From the NCBI GenBank assembly GCA_040235565.1, contig JBECLA010000036.1:1-15072 (forward strand): a stretch of DNA of 15,072 nt, read 5' to 3'. The notes under the pieces were generated by a model, which made no database searches, was not told where the DNA came from, and saw nothing but the letters and a program-made list of their open reading frames with translations. The stretch comes from JAHEIJ01 sp040235565. Its GTDB lineage: Bacteria > Pseudomonadota > Gammaproteobacteria > UBA6429 > Thiohalophilaceae. Shown in pieces: positions 1 through 5,970 of the stretch (the stretch's first letter is position 1; each line of letters opens with the position of its first letter). The translations under genes were made by a program, and so were the position numbers.

Positions 1-363
1 GTAGTTTGTATCTACCGGCACAGCCTGGGCCTGATAGATATAGTTGGGTTGTACATACTCGACATTGGGATCAGCACGGTACACGTCTAACGCGTGCTGC
101 AGCGATTGTCCTTTTGGCAGCTTGATGCGTGAAATGCCCTGCTTGGAGAACCGTTGGATTTCTTTGGTTCCGGTCGCCGCAACAACCAGTGCACGCTGGA
201 TTTTTGCCGTCCCTGGCTTGAATTTAACCAACAACTCGCCAGGTGCATGACTTCGCCCGGACACCATTTTAAGTGGTGCTATCCCCTCTGTCGCAACGCT
301 GACAGCGGGAAGGAGCAGGCAGACACAGAGCACCCATAGAGCAAAACCACTATGTCTGCTCAT
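1..363 (-). CDS. Subtilisin-like serine protease (S8), N-terminal fragment
   Basis: This is the 5' part of a secreted protease; the rest lies beyond the left edge. The frame is open to base 1. A signal peptide occupies about residues 1-24 (MSRHSGFALWVLCVCLL, ending near AVSVA). After it comes a propeptide-like region with GELLVKFKPGT, then a block reading DPNVEYVQPNYIYQAQAVP. That block is characteristic of the inhibitor I9-type propeptide just before the catalytic domain of bacterial S8 proteases. The catalytic Asp/His/Ser triad is not in view. The ATG at 363 is chosen for its GGGA Shine-Dalgarno; in-frame ATGs at 381 and 390 are alternatives, and the 390 one lies only 2 bases after the stop of the upstream FN3 gene. 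Tight spacing implies co-transcription with that gene. The family call is good; substrate and activity are unknown. Confidence 0.82.
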   Translation of the reverse strand, partial: MSRHSGFALWVLCVCLLLPAVSVATEGIAPLKMVSGRSHAPGELLVKFKPGTAKIQRALVVAATGTKEIQRFSKQGISRIKLPKGQSLQHALDVYRADPNVEYVQPNYIYQAQAVPVDTNY

Positions 364-392
364 CGTCTTCCCGCTCGGCATACCCTTCATCC

Positions 393-809
393 TTATGGCA
401 CCAGGAGAGAAAGTTGCGCCGAGGGAACACTGCTACTGCTACCACTACTCCAGGGTGAGTTGAGGGCCGAGTAGGCAACCACCCGAAAATAATATCGTCC
501 GCTTGCTAGCTGCAGGCTGGTGCTGGTGGGTGCCGCAGGTGCAGCAACAAAGGGGACATCCACCACGCTGACCCCGGTATCGGATATATCAAAACCGGAT
601 ACCGTACTGTAATACACCTTGTAGCCTCCACCCGGCACATTCACGGCTGTTTCCCGATTGGCGTTCCAGGAAATCGTTACGGTTCTGATCGTCGCCGGGG
701 CTGGATCTGCAGCAGGAGTACTTCCATCACCTTTGCTACAGGAGAACTGCGGTATGGCCAGTAACACGACAAGTGCTAAATGAGCAGATTTTTTTCGAAA
801 CCAGATCAA
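393..809 (-). CDS. Secreted fibronectin type III domain protein
   Basis: The 138-residue product has a short basic N-terminus and a hydrophobic segment (LALVVLLAIPQF) ending at Cys24. This could be a lipoprotein signal, but the lipobox is poor (Gln at -3, Phe at -2). A low-complexity Ala/Pro/Thr linker follows. Residues about 40-138 form one FN3-like beta-sandwich: TVTISWNAN, then GYKVYYST, then SGRYYFRVVAYS and SPWSSGSS, the usual Trp, Tyr and 'Y.FRV.A.' core positions. FN3 modules bind proteins or carbohydrates and have no catalytic role. The start is TTG at 809, supported by AGGA eight bases upstream; no in-frame ATG fits better. The S8 protease follows almost directly, suggesting the pair is exported together, perhaps as protease and accessory binding protein. 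That link is inference. Confidence 0.75.
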   Translation of the reverse strand: MIWFRKKSAHLALVVLLAIPQFSCSKGDGSTPAADPAPATIRTVTISWNANRETAVNVPGGGYKVYYSTVSGFDISDTGVSVVDVPFVAAPAAPTSTSLQLASGRYYFRVVAYSALNSPWSSGSSSSVPSAQLSLLVP

Positions 810-878
810 AAGATTATTCCTGTACGCGTTAACGATTGCGCCCGACTTGTTGTTGAAATTTAATCAGAGGACACAATC

Positions 879-1262
879 CTATTGCGCCACCTTCCATTCG
901 CCGTCAGGTTGCTTACAGAACACAAATTCGGACACCCCTTTTACTTCGTTGTAGGAGTTGGTTAGCCGCATCCGCCGACAAGGCTGCTCATCTTTCATGG
1001 ATGACTCGAGCATTTCCATCACACCTGATGCGGGGCTGGCCGGATTGTTCCAATGATAAGCGGCACCATCCTCAACATTCGCCAGTGTATGATCAAGGGC
1101 GCGATTAAATGTCAACCAGTCTGCATCGGAAAACTTTGCCGCCGGCGACTCTTTACTGAGAAACATCAAATTGACTGCTGTAGCATTGGTAGCCCACAAG
1201 CTCAATAACAGGGCAATGAGGATGCCTGGTATAAATGCTGTTCTAATGATGCGGCTTTTCAT
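879..1262 (-). CDS. Surface-antigen (17 kDa antigen-like) envelope protein
   Basis: The 127-residue product has a signal peptide or N-terminal anchor (residues about 8-29, ending ATNATA). The C-terminal half follows the pattern of the RT0821/Lpp0805 and rickettsial 17 kDa surface-antigen domain: a 'DH..A.V.DG..Y.W.NP.S..SG' block at 57-80, a Cys95 block (QPCRRMRL), and a closing 'FCKQPDGEWKV' block with Cys116. Family members usually have the same Cys pair and end in 'C..PDG.W.I'. The glycine-zipper segment common in longer members is missing, so this is a short form. Function in the family is poorly defined; it sits in or at the envelope. It lies 69 bases upstream of the FN3/protease pair in the same orientation, so the three may be one transcript, but I see no decisive promoter or terminator between them. 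Confidence 0.7.
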   Translation of the reverse strand: MKSRIIRTAFIPGILIALLLSLWATNATAVNLMFLSKESPAAKFSDADWLTFNRALDHTLANVEDGAAYHWNNPASPASGVMEMLESSMKDEQPCRRMRLTNSYNEVKGVSEFVFCKQPDGEWKVAQ

Positions 1263-1502
1263 ATTTTTCTCTTAGCTGAAACTGGCGCAAACTAGGCGCG
1301 GTACCGGTCCTTCAAACCCGGACTAAATTAATGGTTACCTGTAATCTTTACATTTGCGACGCGATTTATCCAGCCAATTGTTTCTCAATTTGAATATGAG
1401 TAACGAAAACCCCGGCCTGGCTAGACAGAATTCCATTTTTCAAAATCTGCTGGATTCCGGCATGCACTGGAAATCGTTCCATCCATTTCCAGTATTTCCA
1501 CC

Positions 1503-1633
1503 GGTCACTCCGGGCTTCCTCGGCAACTGCTCCTTGCGTTGCTCTACCTCCTGCGTCCATGCAGTCGTGCCCTTCCGTGACACTTGTACGTCCTTGTACA
1601 TCGTCCTTGGCGGGCGGTCACGCCGGAATGACG
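1503..1633. repeat. Tandem repeat, copy 1 (131 bp, 141-bp period)
   Basis: This copy starts GGTCACTCCGGGCTTCC and ends CGGTCACGCCGGAATGACG. It matches the copy at 1644-1774 with only four mismatches by eye over 131 bases (about 97% identity), and a 10-base spacer separates them. Each copy contains GTACGTCCTTGTACATCG, in which TTGTAC occurs twice. The period of 141 is a multiple of three, so reading frames stay open through both copies, giving a 47-residue repeated peptide on the minus strand. I regard those frames as a by-product. Confidence 0.9.
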
Positions 1634-1643
1634 CTTGAAGGGC

Positions 1644-1774
1644 GGTCACTCCGGGCTTCCTCGGCAACTGCTCCTGGCGTTGCTCTACCTCCTGCGTCCA
1701 TGCAGTCGTGCCCTTTCGTGACACTTGTACGTCCTTGTACATCGTCCCTGGCGGGCGGTCACGCTGGAATGACG
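1644..1774. repeat. Tandem repeat, copy 2
   Basis: Second copy of the 131-bp unit. The differences from copy 1 are single-base changes in the CTCCTKGCG, CCCTTYCGTG, CGTCCYTGG and CACGCYGG stretches. It ends in GGAATGACG, followed by unrelated sequence (TGAGTGAGG) rather than the CTTGAAGGGC spacer seen after copy 1. The end of each unit (CGGTCACGCCGG or CGGTCACGCTGG) resembles its start (CGGTCACTCCGG), which could have promoted duplication by recombination. Confidence 0.9.
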
Positions 1775-1825
1775 TGAGTGAGGTGGTCTCGCTGAAGTGT
1801 TACCAGCTGAGTAATAGAATTCATG

Positions 1826-1854
1826 AAAAAAACCGCCCCGAAGGGCGGTTTTTT
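1826..1854 (-). terminator. Rho-independent terminator of the ankyrin/YeeE operon
   Basis: A perfect hairpin: CCGCCC (1833-1838), CGAA loop, GGGCGG (1843-1848), flanked by A7 on the left and T6 on the right. Read on the minus strand it ends in a run of T, as needed to stop transcripts leaving the YeeE gene that ends at 1877. The symmetry means it could also work on the plus strand. Confidence 0.9.
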
Positions 1855-1876
1855 GTGGCGTGTCAGCCAAGCACTA

Positions 1877-2302
1877 CTACACGCCGCAGGTGCCGGTATC
1901 CCAGCCGAAGAACTTTCCGTGGGTTTTACGGTATAACCACACCCCGATAACGATACCCATCATGGTAAAAATTGCCGGTAAGGCACCATGTCCGAGTTGA
2001 ACAAACACCAGGCTGGGACAGGCACCGGTGATGGCCCAACCAAAGCCAAACAGCATGCTGCCAGGGACGGTGCCGGGTTGTAAGAGTTTATGTTGTTTAG
2101 GAACGCGTTTGTTTAACACAATAAAAAATATCATGGAGAGTGCAACCGCACCGGCAAAGCTGTACATCATGCGCAAATCGCTAAGGATAAACATATTATG
2201 GAGTTCATCGTAGTCGGCAAAACCGATGCGAGTCAGTACGGCACCAAACAGGATACCCACCAGGCCATACTCGAAATGTGACTTGATCTGAGTCGTATTC
2301 AT
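1877..2302 (-). CDS. YeeE/YedE family half-transporter, second subunit
   Basis: The 141-residue product has about four membrane segments and the family's signature GSMLFGFGWAITGACPSL (residues 81-98), equivalent to the 'G...FG.GWA..G.CPG' motif. Ser replaces the usual Gly after Pro, and Cys95 is kept. Full-length YeeE/YedE proteins move thiosulfate or related sulfur species inward through conserved cysteines; this is one half of such a protein, as in two-gene PmpA/PmpB-type pairs. The ATG at 2302 is chosen because it overlaps the stop of the partner gene by four bases (ATGA), the standard sign of translational coupling. A longer frame reaches 2491 but only overlaps the partner. The strong terminator follows. 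Family assignment is good; the transported species is inferred. Confidence 0.85.
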   Translation of the reverse strand: MNTTQIKSHFEYGLVGILFGAVLTRIGFADYDELHNMFILSDLRMMYSFAGAVALSMIFFIVLNKRVPKQHKLLQPGTVPGSMLFGFGWAITGACPSLVFVQLGHGALPAIFTMMGIVIGVWLYRKTHGKFFGWDTGTCGV

Positions 2303-2931
2303 CGCATCATTACCTCCATCAGCATCGATAGGAACACGGCACTTACCATAAACACTATCGTGGCTAACAGACTGGCCGGGATAAGTCGTGCACAACCACT
2401 CAAACCATGGCCGGAGGAGCACCCCCCCGCCATCTGGGTTCCAAACCCGACCATCATGCCGCCAAACAACAGCGCCAGCCAGACTTCCCACGTATCACCA
2501 AAAATTCGGCTGTGCACTGCACTCAATTCATAACGCAGTTCAAATTGTCCGGACAAGTACGCTGTGACGAATGCGCCGATAAACATGCACAACAGGAACG
2601 CCAAATGCGCGGTCCAGGGCGTGCTGGATTCAAGTTCGTTGACATCAACCTTGTTCGCCGCCACCTCGGTCGCGGGAGACTCCGACTGTAACTCCTGCAA
2701 GGCATCTTCACCGAATTCCGCCAGAGTCTCTGCCATCAAGGCGCTACTCATGTCTTCTTGATTGGAGGTAAATTCCTGACTGGCCTGTTGCAGCATGCGG
2801 TTCTCGCGCCAGCCCACCACCTTGGCCCAACTGCCGGAAACCCCCAGTAAACGACCCACCAGCAGAAAATAGGCAAGGCATACTCCGAACAGTCCCAATG
2901 CACCTATCCACCATGTCCAATACTCGATCAT
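2299..2931 (-). CDS. YeeE/YedE family half-transporter, first subunit
   Basis: The 210-residue product starts with a membrane helix (about residues 5-27) and then has a charged, Glu-rich cytoplasmic-type stretch (about 45-105) that most short YeeE proteins lack. The YeeE/YedE half follows, with helices near 107-127, 147-167 and 183-208. It carries the hallmark GGMMVGFGTQMAGGCSSGHG (residues 157-176), where Cys171 matches the conserved cysteine of the 'AGGC.SGHG' loop. The ATG at 2931 is preferred over GTG at 2937 because GAGG sits nine bases before the ATG and only three before the GTG. It lies 33 bases after the ankyrin gene and overlaps the second half-transporter by four bases, so the three are one operon. 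Together the halves would form one sulfur-species channel. The acidic insert could be where the ankyrin protein docks, but nothing here proves it. Confidence 0.87.
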   Translation of the reverse strand: MIEYWTWWIGALGLFGVCLAYFLLVGRLLGVSGSWAKVVGWRENRMLQQASQEFTSNQEDMSSALMAETLAEFGEDALQELQSESPATEVAANKVDVNELESSTPWTAHLAFLLCMFIGAFVTAYLSGQFELRYELSAVHSRIFGDTWEVWLALLFGGMMVGFGTQMAGGCSSGHGLSGCARLIPASLLATIVFMVSAVFLSMLMEVMMR

Positions 2932-2964
2932 CTTCACTAACCTCGCAGTGACTTTATGCTTTCT

Positions 2965-3570
2965 CTATCGCGCAAATGGATTGAGCTTCTTAAGTACGCT
3001 GACAATATTGTTTCTGGTTTCTTCCACCGATTCCTCGCCTTCATCATCTATCGTCGTAGCCGGTAGCTGTGCGTAGTCATCCGGTGTGGTCGCCTCCATT
3101 TTTTGTCGCAAGATTTGAATACAGTCTTCATTCCCTTCCGCTGTGGCAATATCCAGCGCAGTGTAGCCTTCCGGATTCTTACGCCAGGGATTGCAACCGT
3201 TGTCCAGCATGAGATTAACGATCTCCGCATTCCCGACTTTGGCGGCTGCCATGAGAGGGCTCATGCCATGACTGGTTTGTGCCGCCATCTTGGCAATGCC
3301 GGTTTTGATCATTGATTTGATTAATGGAACACGACCTTTTTCAATTGCATTGAACAGGGCCGCCGCATTGATTTCCTCTTTGCTCCGTGGCGCCAGTTGT
3401 TTACCATTGGGCAAGAGCGTTAGGGGAACGGGTTTGCTTTCCATCGAGAGTTGATAGCGCGCACAACTATCAAACTTATCATCACAATAGTGCTTCTTCC
3501 AAAGATTTAATGCTGGTTCCATGGCCATGAGTGGGAATAGCTCACAGGATCCAGAGTGATTACAAGCCAT
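2965..3570 (-). CDS. Ankyrin-repeat protein with N-terminal Cys segment
   Basis: The 201-residue product has no signal peptide or membrane helix and is probably cytoplasmic. Residues 1-60 contain four cysteines (3, 9, 29, 36) in the pattern C-x5-C-x19-C-x6-C, with 'YC...F..CARY' and a following VPLTLLPNG. This looks like a small metal- or cluster-binding segment, but I do not know a named family for it. Residues about 66-156 hold ankyrin-like helices: KGRVPLIKSMIKTG, then GMSPLMAAAKVGNAEIVNLMLDNG, read here in two adjoining pieces, and EGYTALDIATAEGNEDCIQIL. The tail is acidic and ends in a short basic patch. The ATG at 3570 has GAGG eight bases upstream and begins at the Cys segment; a longer frame to 3630 lacks such support. 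It leads the YeeE operon, so a regulatory or adaptor role for that transporter is possible. Confidence 0.78.
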   Translation of the reverse strand: MACNHSGSCELFPLMAMEPALNLWKKHYCDDKFDSCARYQLSMESKPVPLTLLPNGKQLAPRSKEEINAAALFNAIEKGRVPLIKSMIKTGIAKMAAQTSHGMSPLMAAAKVGNAEIVNLMLDNGCNPWRKNPEGYTALDIATAEGNEDCIQILRQKMEATTPDDYAQLPATTIDDEGEESVEETRNNIVSVLKKLNPFAR

Positions 3571-3687
3571 GATGCTAACCTCAGTGTAATTCTTAAACAG
3601 TGTTTTATGATCTGTTTCGCTCCCTTCCATGGGTAATCAGAAGGTCATTCCACATGGCGACAACGAGACAGTATAAACTTATAAGCA

Positions 3688-3714
3688 CTATCGGCTTGAA
3701 GGTTGCTTGCTTTA
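3688..3714 (-). promoter_or_regulatory. Sigma-28 (FliA)-like promoter for the ankyrin/YeeE operon
   Basis: Read on the minus strand: TAAAGCAA, 11 bases, GCCGATAG. The published enterobacterial FliA consensus is TAAAGTTT-N11-GCCGATAA, so the -10 box matches 7 of 8 and the TAAAG core of the -35 is intact at exact spacing. Transcription would begin near 3680, leaving about 110 bases of leader before the ATG at 3570. This is a motif match only. Confidence 0.6.
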
Positions 3715-4000
3715 ATCTTTTGTAATGTCTCTATAACTTAATGCCTAGATTTAACCGGATTCATCCACATCATTACACGCGCAGTATATAAACAATATTT
3801 TATATAATTAACTTCTAATGCGTTTAATTATTAAATACCGGCTTTGTTCCTGCGCGTAACTCAAATGTGAACGTGGAATACAGTTCTGGATTTACTTAAA
3901 AGTGATTGTTAAACAGGGTGAGTGAACAAATCTGCGTCTCAAAATCCTGGGAGTGGCTGGGCGCCGGCGGGGCAAGTCAGTGGCAGAGAGTGTGAGAGGG
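3715..4000. other. AT-rich gene-free stretch with dyads
   Basis: No credible coding frame is seen. At 3785-3806 lies TATATAAA, six bases, TTTATATA, a perfect 8-bp inverted repeat, and at 3823-3835 TTTAATTATTAAA, another dyad. The right end (3950-3990) is more GC-rich, with GGGCGCCGGCGGGG just beyond the 3' end of the SPOR gene, but without a T run it is not a convincing terminator. Confidence 0.5.
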
Positions 4001-4642
4001 TTACTCAAGCGGTTGCATGATGCGCTGGATATCCTGAAATTTTCTCACCCAGGGTGACCACTTTTGTAATTCAGCAGGCAAGGTCTCGACAGCCTGTTTT
4101 GCTTCATTGATCGAGGAATACGATCCATAGACCAGGGCGTACCAGTTTTTCCCCTGGCGATAGTTGCGATAATACCCACCCTCCCCTGTGAGATTATTTT
4201 CGCGATAGTATTTCTGAATCAATTTAGGATTAGTGCTACTGGCTAACTGCAATGTGTAAGAGCGTGGATTTTGTTCACGAATCCAGTCATCCGGTGACTG
4301 AATCAGCATGGCGCGGTAATTGGCACCTGGTTTAATAGCATCAGCTTGAAAATGGCGATACGCATTTATCAGCCCGTCGTGGGCCGCAGCCTTTAACCAT
4401 CCGTTTACCTGAGCTGCATCAGCAGCACTTTTCTGTAACGCGATTGCCAGATTATATTCTGCTACCGGGTTACCCTCAGCAACAAGTCCCGCCCAGATAT
4501 TGACCGCCTCCTGATAGTTCTGCTTTGCCATCGCATCCAGCGCACGTGCCGTTTCATCAGCCTTCACACTGGTTGATACCAATAGAATTAGTCCAATGAG
4601 CAACAAGTGATTAGTAATGCGCAATGTGTTAATACGAAACAT
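4001..4642 (-). CDS. Exported SPOR-domain protein with short TPR/Sel1-like region
   Basis: The 213-residue product has a signal peptide or anchor (about residues 8-28, HLLLIGLILLVSTSVKA). Next are Ala-rich helical repeats (about 30-100; 'ALDAMAKQNYQEAVNIW', 'EGNPVAEYNLAIAL') of the TPR/Sel1 kind. Residues about 128-208 form a SPOR domain: SYTLQLASS, then NWYALVYGSYSSINEAKQAV and LPAELQKWSPWVRKF, matching the family's 'Y.lQL.s....Wy.v.yG.y.s...A..a...lp' layout. SPOR domains bind denuded septal peptidoglycan, so a role at the division site is likely. The start is uncertain: ATG at 4642 gives a clean signal peptide; TTG at 4657 adds five residues; neither has a strong ribosome site. It follows YqiB by about 30 bases and is probably co-transcribed. 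Confidence 0.8.
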   Translation of the reverse strand: MFRINTLRITNHLLLIGLILLVSTSVKADETARALDAMAKQNYQEAVNIWAGLVAEGNPVAEYNLAIALQKSAADAAQVNGWLKAAAHDGLINAYRHFQADAIKPGANYRAMLIQSPDDWIREQNPRSYTLQLASSTNPKLIQKYYRENNLTGEGGYYRNYRQGKNWYALVYGSYSSINEAKQAVETLPAELQKWSPWVRKFQDIQRIMQPLE

Positions 4643-4672
4643 GATGCAGGCGATCAATGCGGTTTGAGCAGG

Positions 4673-5125
4673 TTAAATTTCTGGGCAGAGAATTTCGCCT
4701 TCATGACTGAAATCAACTTCTCGCATGGTAGTCAGCCAATCATTGAGCAGATAATTTGCCTGGCGTTTCTCATCCCGATGAAACATGTCTTTATTTGGGT
4801 AGGAATATTTGGGCAACATGCGCGTACGCCCCTGGTAACTTATCACCTCAGCGAGTTGCGCATCATGATAGATACGCACCTTGAGAGATAGCCCTGGCAA
4901 ATGAGGTGATTCCTGTGTGAAAACCTGCTCTATCTGGATCGTTTGAGTATAACGGCATTGCTCAAGGATGGTGATTTCCAACTCGGCATTTAAATGCTTT
5001 GCACATACCCGCACATAACCATCATTCTCGAACAAGAATGGCATCAGCCGCACGAGAAATGCATAGTTTTTCTCATATACCCACATGGGGGAACGTTGGC
5101 GTATATGTTTAACGGTATGGCTCAA
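4673..5125 (-). CDS. yqiB: DUF1249 protein (YqiB family)
   Basis: The 150-residue product is soluble and has no signal peptide. It matches E. coli YqiB through most of its length from memory: 'E.NY..L.RL.P' near 18-30, 'LEITILEQCRYT' near 49-60, 'LKVRIYHDAQLAEV' near 80-93, and the strongly conserved 'Y.YPNK..F.RDEKRQ.N..L.DWL' near 105-131. The biochemical function is unknown. In E. coli the gene lies beside nudF and cpdA; here it is paired with a SPOR gene, and a nudF-like gene lies about 5 kb away. The TTG at 5125 gives an N-terminus of the usual length; the next ATG (5086) would begin right at the conserved part and lacks a ribosome site. Confidence 0.85.
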   Translation of the reverse strand: MSHTVKHIRQRSPMWVYEKNYAFLVRLMPFLFENDGYVRVCAKHLNAELEITILEQCRYTQTIQIEQVFTQESPHLPGLSLKVRIYHDAQLAEVISYQGRTRMLPKYSYPNKDMFHRDEKRQANYLLNDWLTTMREVDFSHEGEILCPEI

Positions 5126-5269
5126 GGTAATGACCTGTAATACTTAGTCTCAAATATGTTGATTAATTATTCGCACCGGAATATTCAATGAATACTCTCA
5201 CTAAAGTGTAACCGGAGAAATCCACATACACAAATAAACTTAACAACCATACTTATGCAAAAAAAATGC

Positions 5270-5294
5270 AAAAAAATACCGCCCGGAGGCGGTA
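5270..5294 (-). terminator. Rho-independent terminator after the vWA gene
   Basis: TACCGCC (5277-5283), CGGA loop, GGCGGTA (5288-5294). On the minus strand the stem is followed by a run of six T (5276-5271), so it would end transcripts from the vWA lipoprotein gene, whose stop is 26 bases away. Confidence 0.85.
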
Positions 5295-5319
5295 CGATTT
5301 GTAGTAGAAAAACAACTGT

Positions 5320-5970
5320 TTAAAGGGTCAAGACTTTCTCCAGGCGCTCCAGATCATTCACTACCTGCCAGGAACCACCCCCGGATTCAACCCGTTGCTG
5401 CCAGTTGGCAAGCCTATCCAGATATTCGCGCGGATCGACATTATCACTTCGCAGCTTGGTCACATTCAGAGCAACCACTTTAAATCCAGTTAATTGCAAT
5501 GGAATATCCCGCACATATCCTTCTTTGAGATCTTCTTGTAAATCAGAAAATATAAGAATTGTATTATGTCCGGTACCAGCTTCTGTCAACCATTCGATTG
5601 CCTGTAACGTACCACCAGTAATATCAGTATAGGAACTCGGTTTGACGCTATTTACAAACTTGTCAATTTTATCCCGAAAGTCACGCTTTTGCTGATTTGC
5701 CCTGCTAGGCCGATCGTCAAAGGCAACTTTGGCAACAATATCCTTTTCACTGAAGCTGGCCGTATCAACACGCGCAACAGCAAACGAATCACCGGGTTCC
5801 AAATTAGCCAGAATAAAATTGATCACTCGTTTGGCCTGTTCTAATTCCTGGGTATATGTTCCCGAGGTATCCATTAACATGTAAACACCGCGCGTATGGG
5901 GAACCTTTTCTTCACAGCCACCAAGCAATACTGCTGAAATAAATGCTAATGTTATTATTAGTTTATTCAT
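5320..5970 (-). CDS. von Willebrand factor A domain lipoprotein
   Basis: The 216-residue product has a clear lipoprotein signal, with lipobox LLGGC and Cys19 as the lipidated residue. The mature protein is nearly all one vWA fold. The metal-ion-dependent adhesion site is visible: D34-T-S36-G-T38 in 'YMLMDTSGT', a Thr at 115 in 'YTDITGG', and Asp143 in 'ILIFSDLQED'. The site looks intact, so it should bind a divalent metal and a ligand protein. Glu follows Cys19 directly; whether it stays on the inner membrane or goes to the outer one cannot be settled here. The ATG at 5970 shares its A with the stop codon of the preceding membrane-protein gene (TAATG) and has GAGGGG upstream, so translation is coupled. 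The likely partner is that membrane protein. A terminator follows. The ligand is unknown. Confidence 0.88.
   Translation of the reverse strand: MNKLIITLAFISAVLLGGCEEKVPHTRGVYMLMDTSGTYTQELEQAKRVINFILANLEPGDSFAVARVDTASFSEKDIVAKVAFDDRPSRANQQKRDFRDKIDKFVNSVKPSSYTDITGGTLQAIEWLTEAGTGHNTILIFSDLQEDLKEGYVRDIPLQLTGFKVVALNVTKLRSDNVDPREYLDRLANWQQRVESGGGSWQVVNDLERLEKVLTL

Larger units (their letters stand above)
1263..1876. other. Gene-free intergenic stretch with repeats
   Basis: No convincing gene lies in these roughly 610 bases. Open frames exist on both strands, but they run through two near-identical repeat copies and have no recognisable protein family. The stretch holds the 5' region of the surface-antigen gene, the tandem repeat at 1503-1774 and the terminator near 1840. 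A phrase at about 1449-1469 (CTGGATTCCGGCATGCACTGG) and GGAATGACG at the end of each copy resemble parts of dispersed intergenic repeats seen in many proteobacterial genomes. Confidence 0.7.

Noticed and set aside
1440..1742. 100-residue minus-strand frame with a 47-residue internal repeat
   Set aside because: It consists of the tandem DNA repeat read in an open frame, has no recognisable domain, and equally long frames exist on the opposite strand.
2299..2491. Longer YeeE second subunit starting at 2491
   Set aside because: The added 63 residues only overlap the first YeeE gene in another frame, while the ATGA overlap at 2302-2299 is a normal coupled start.
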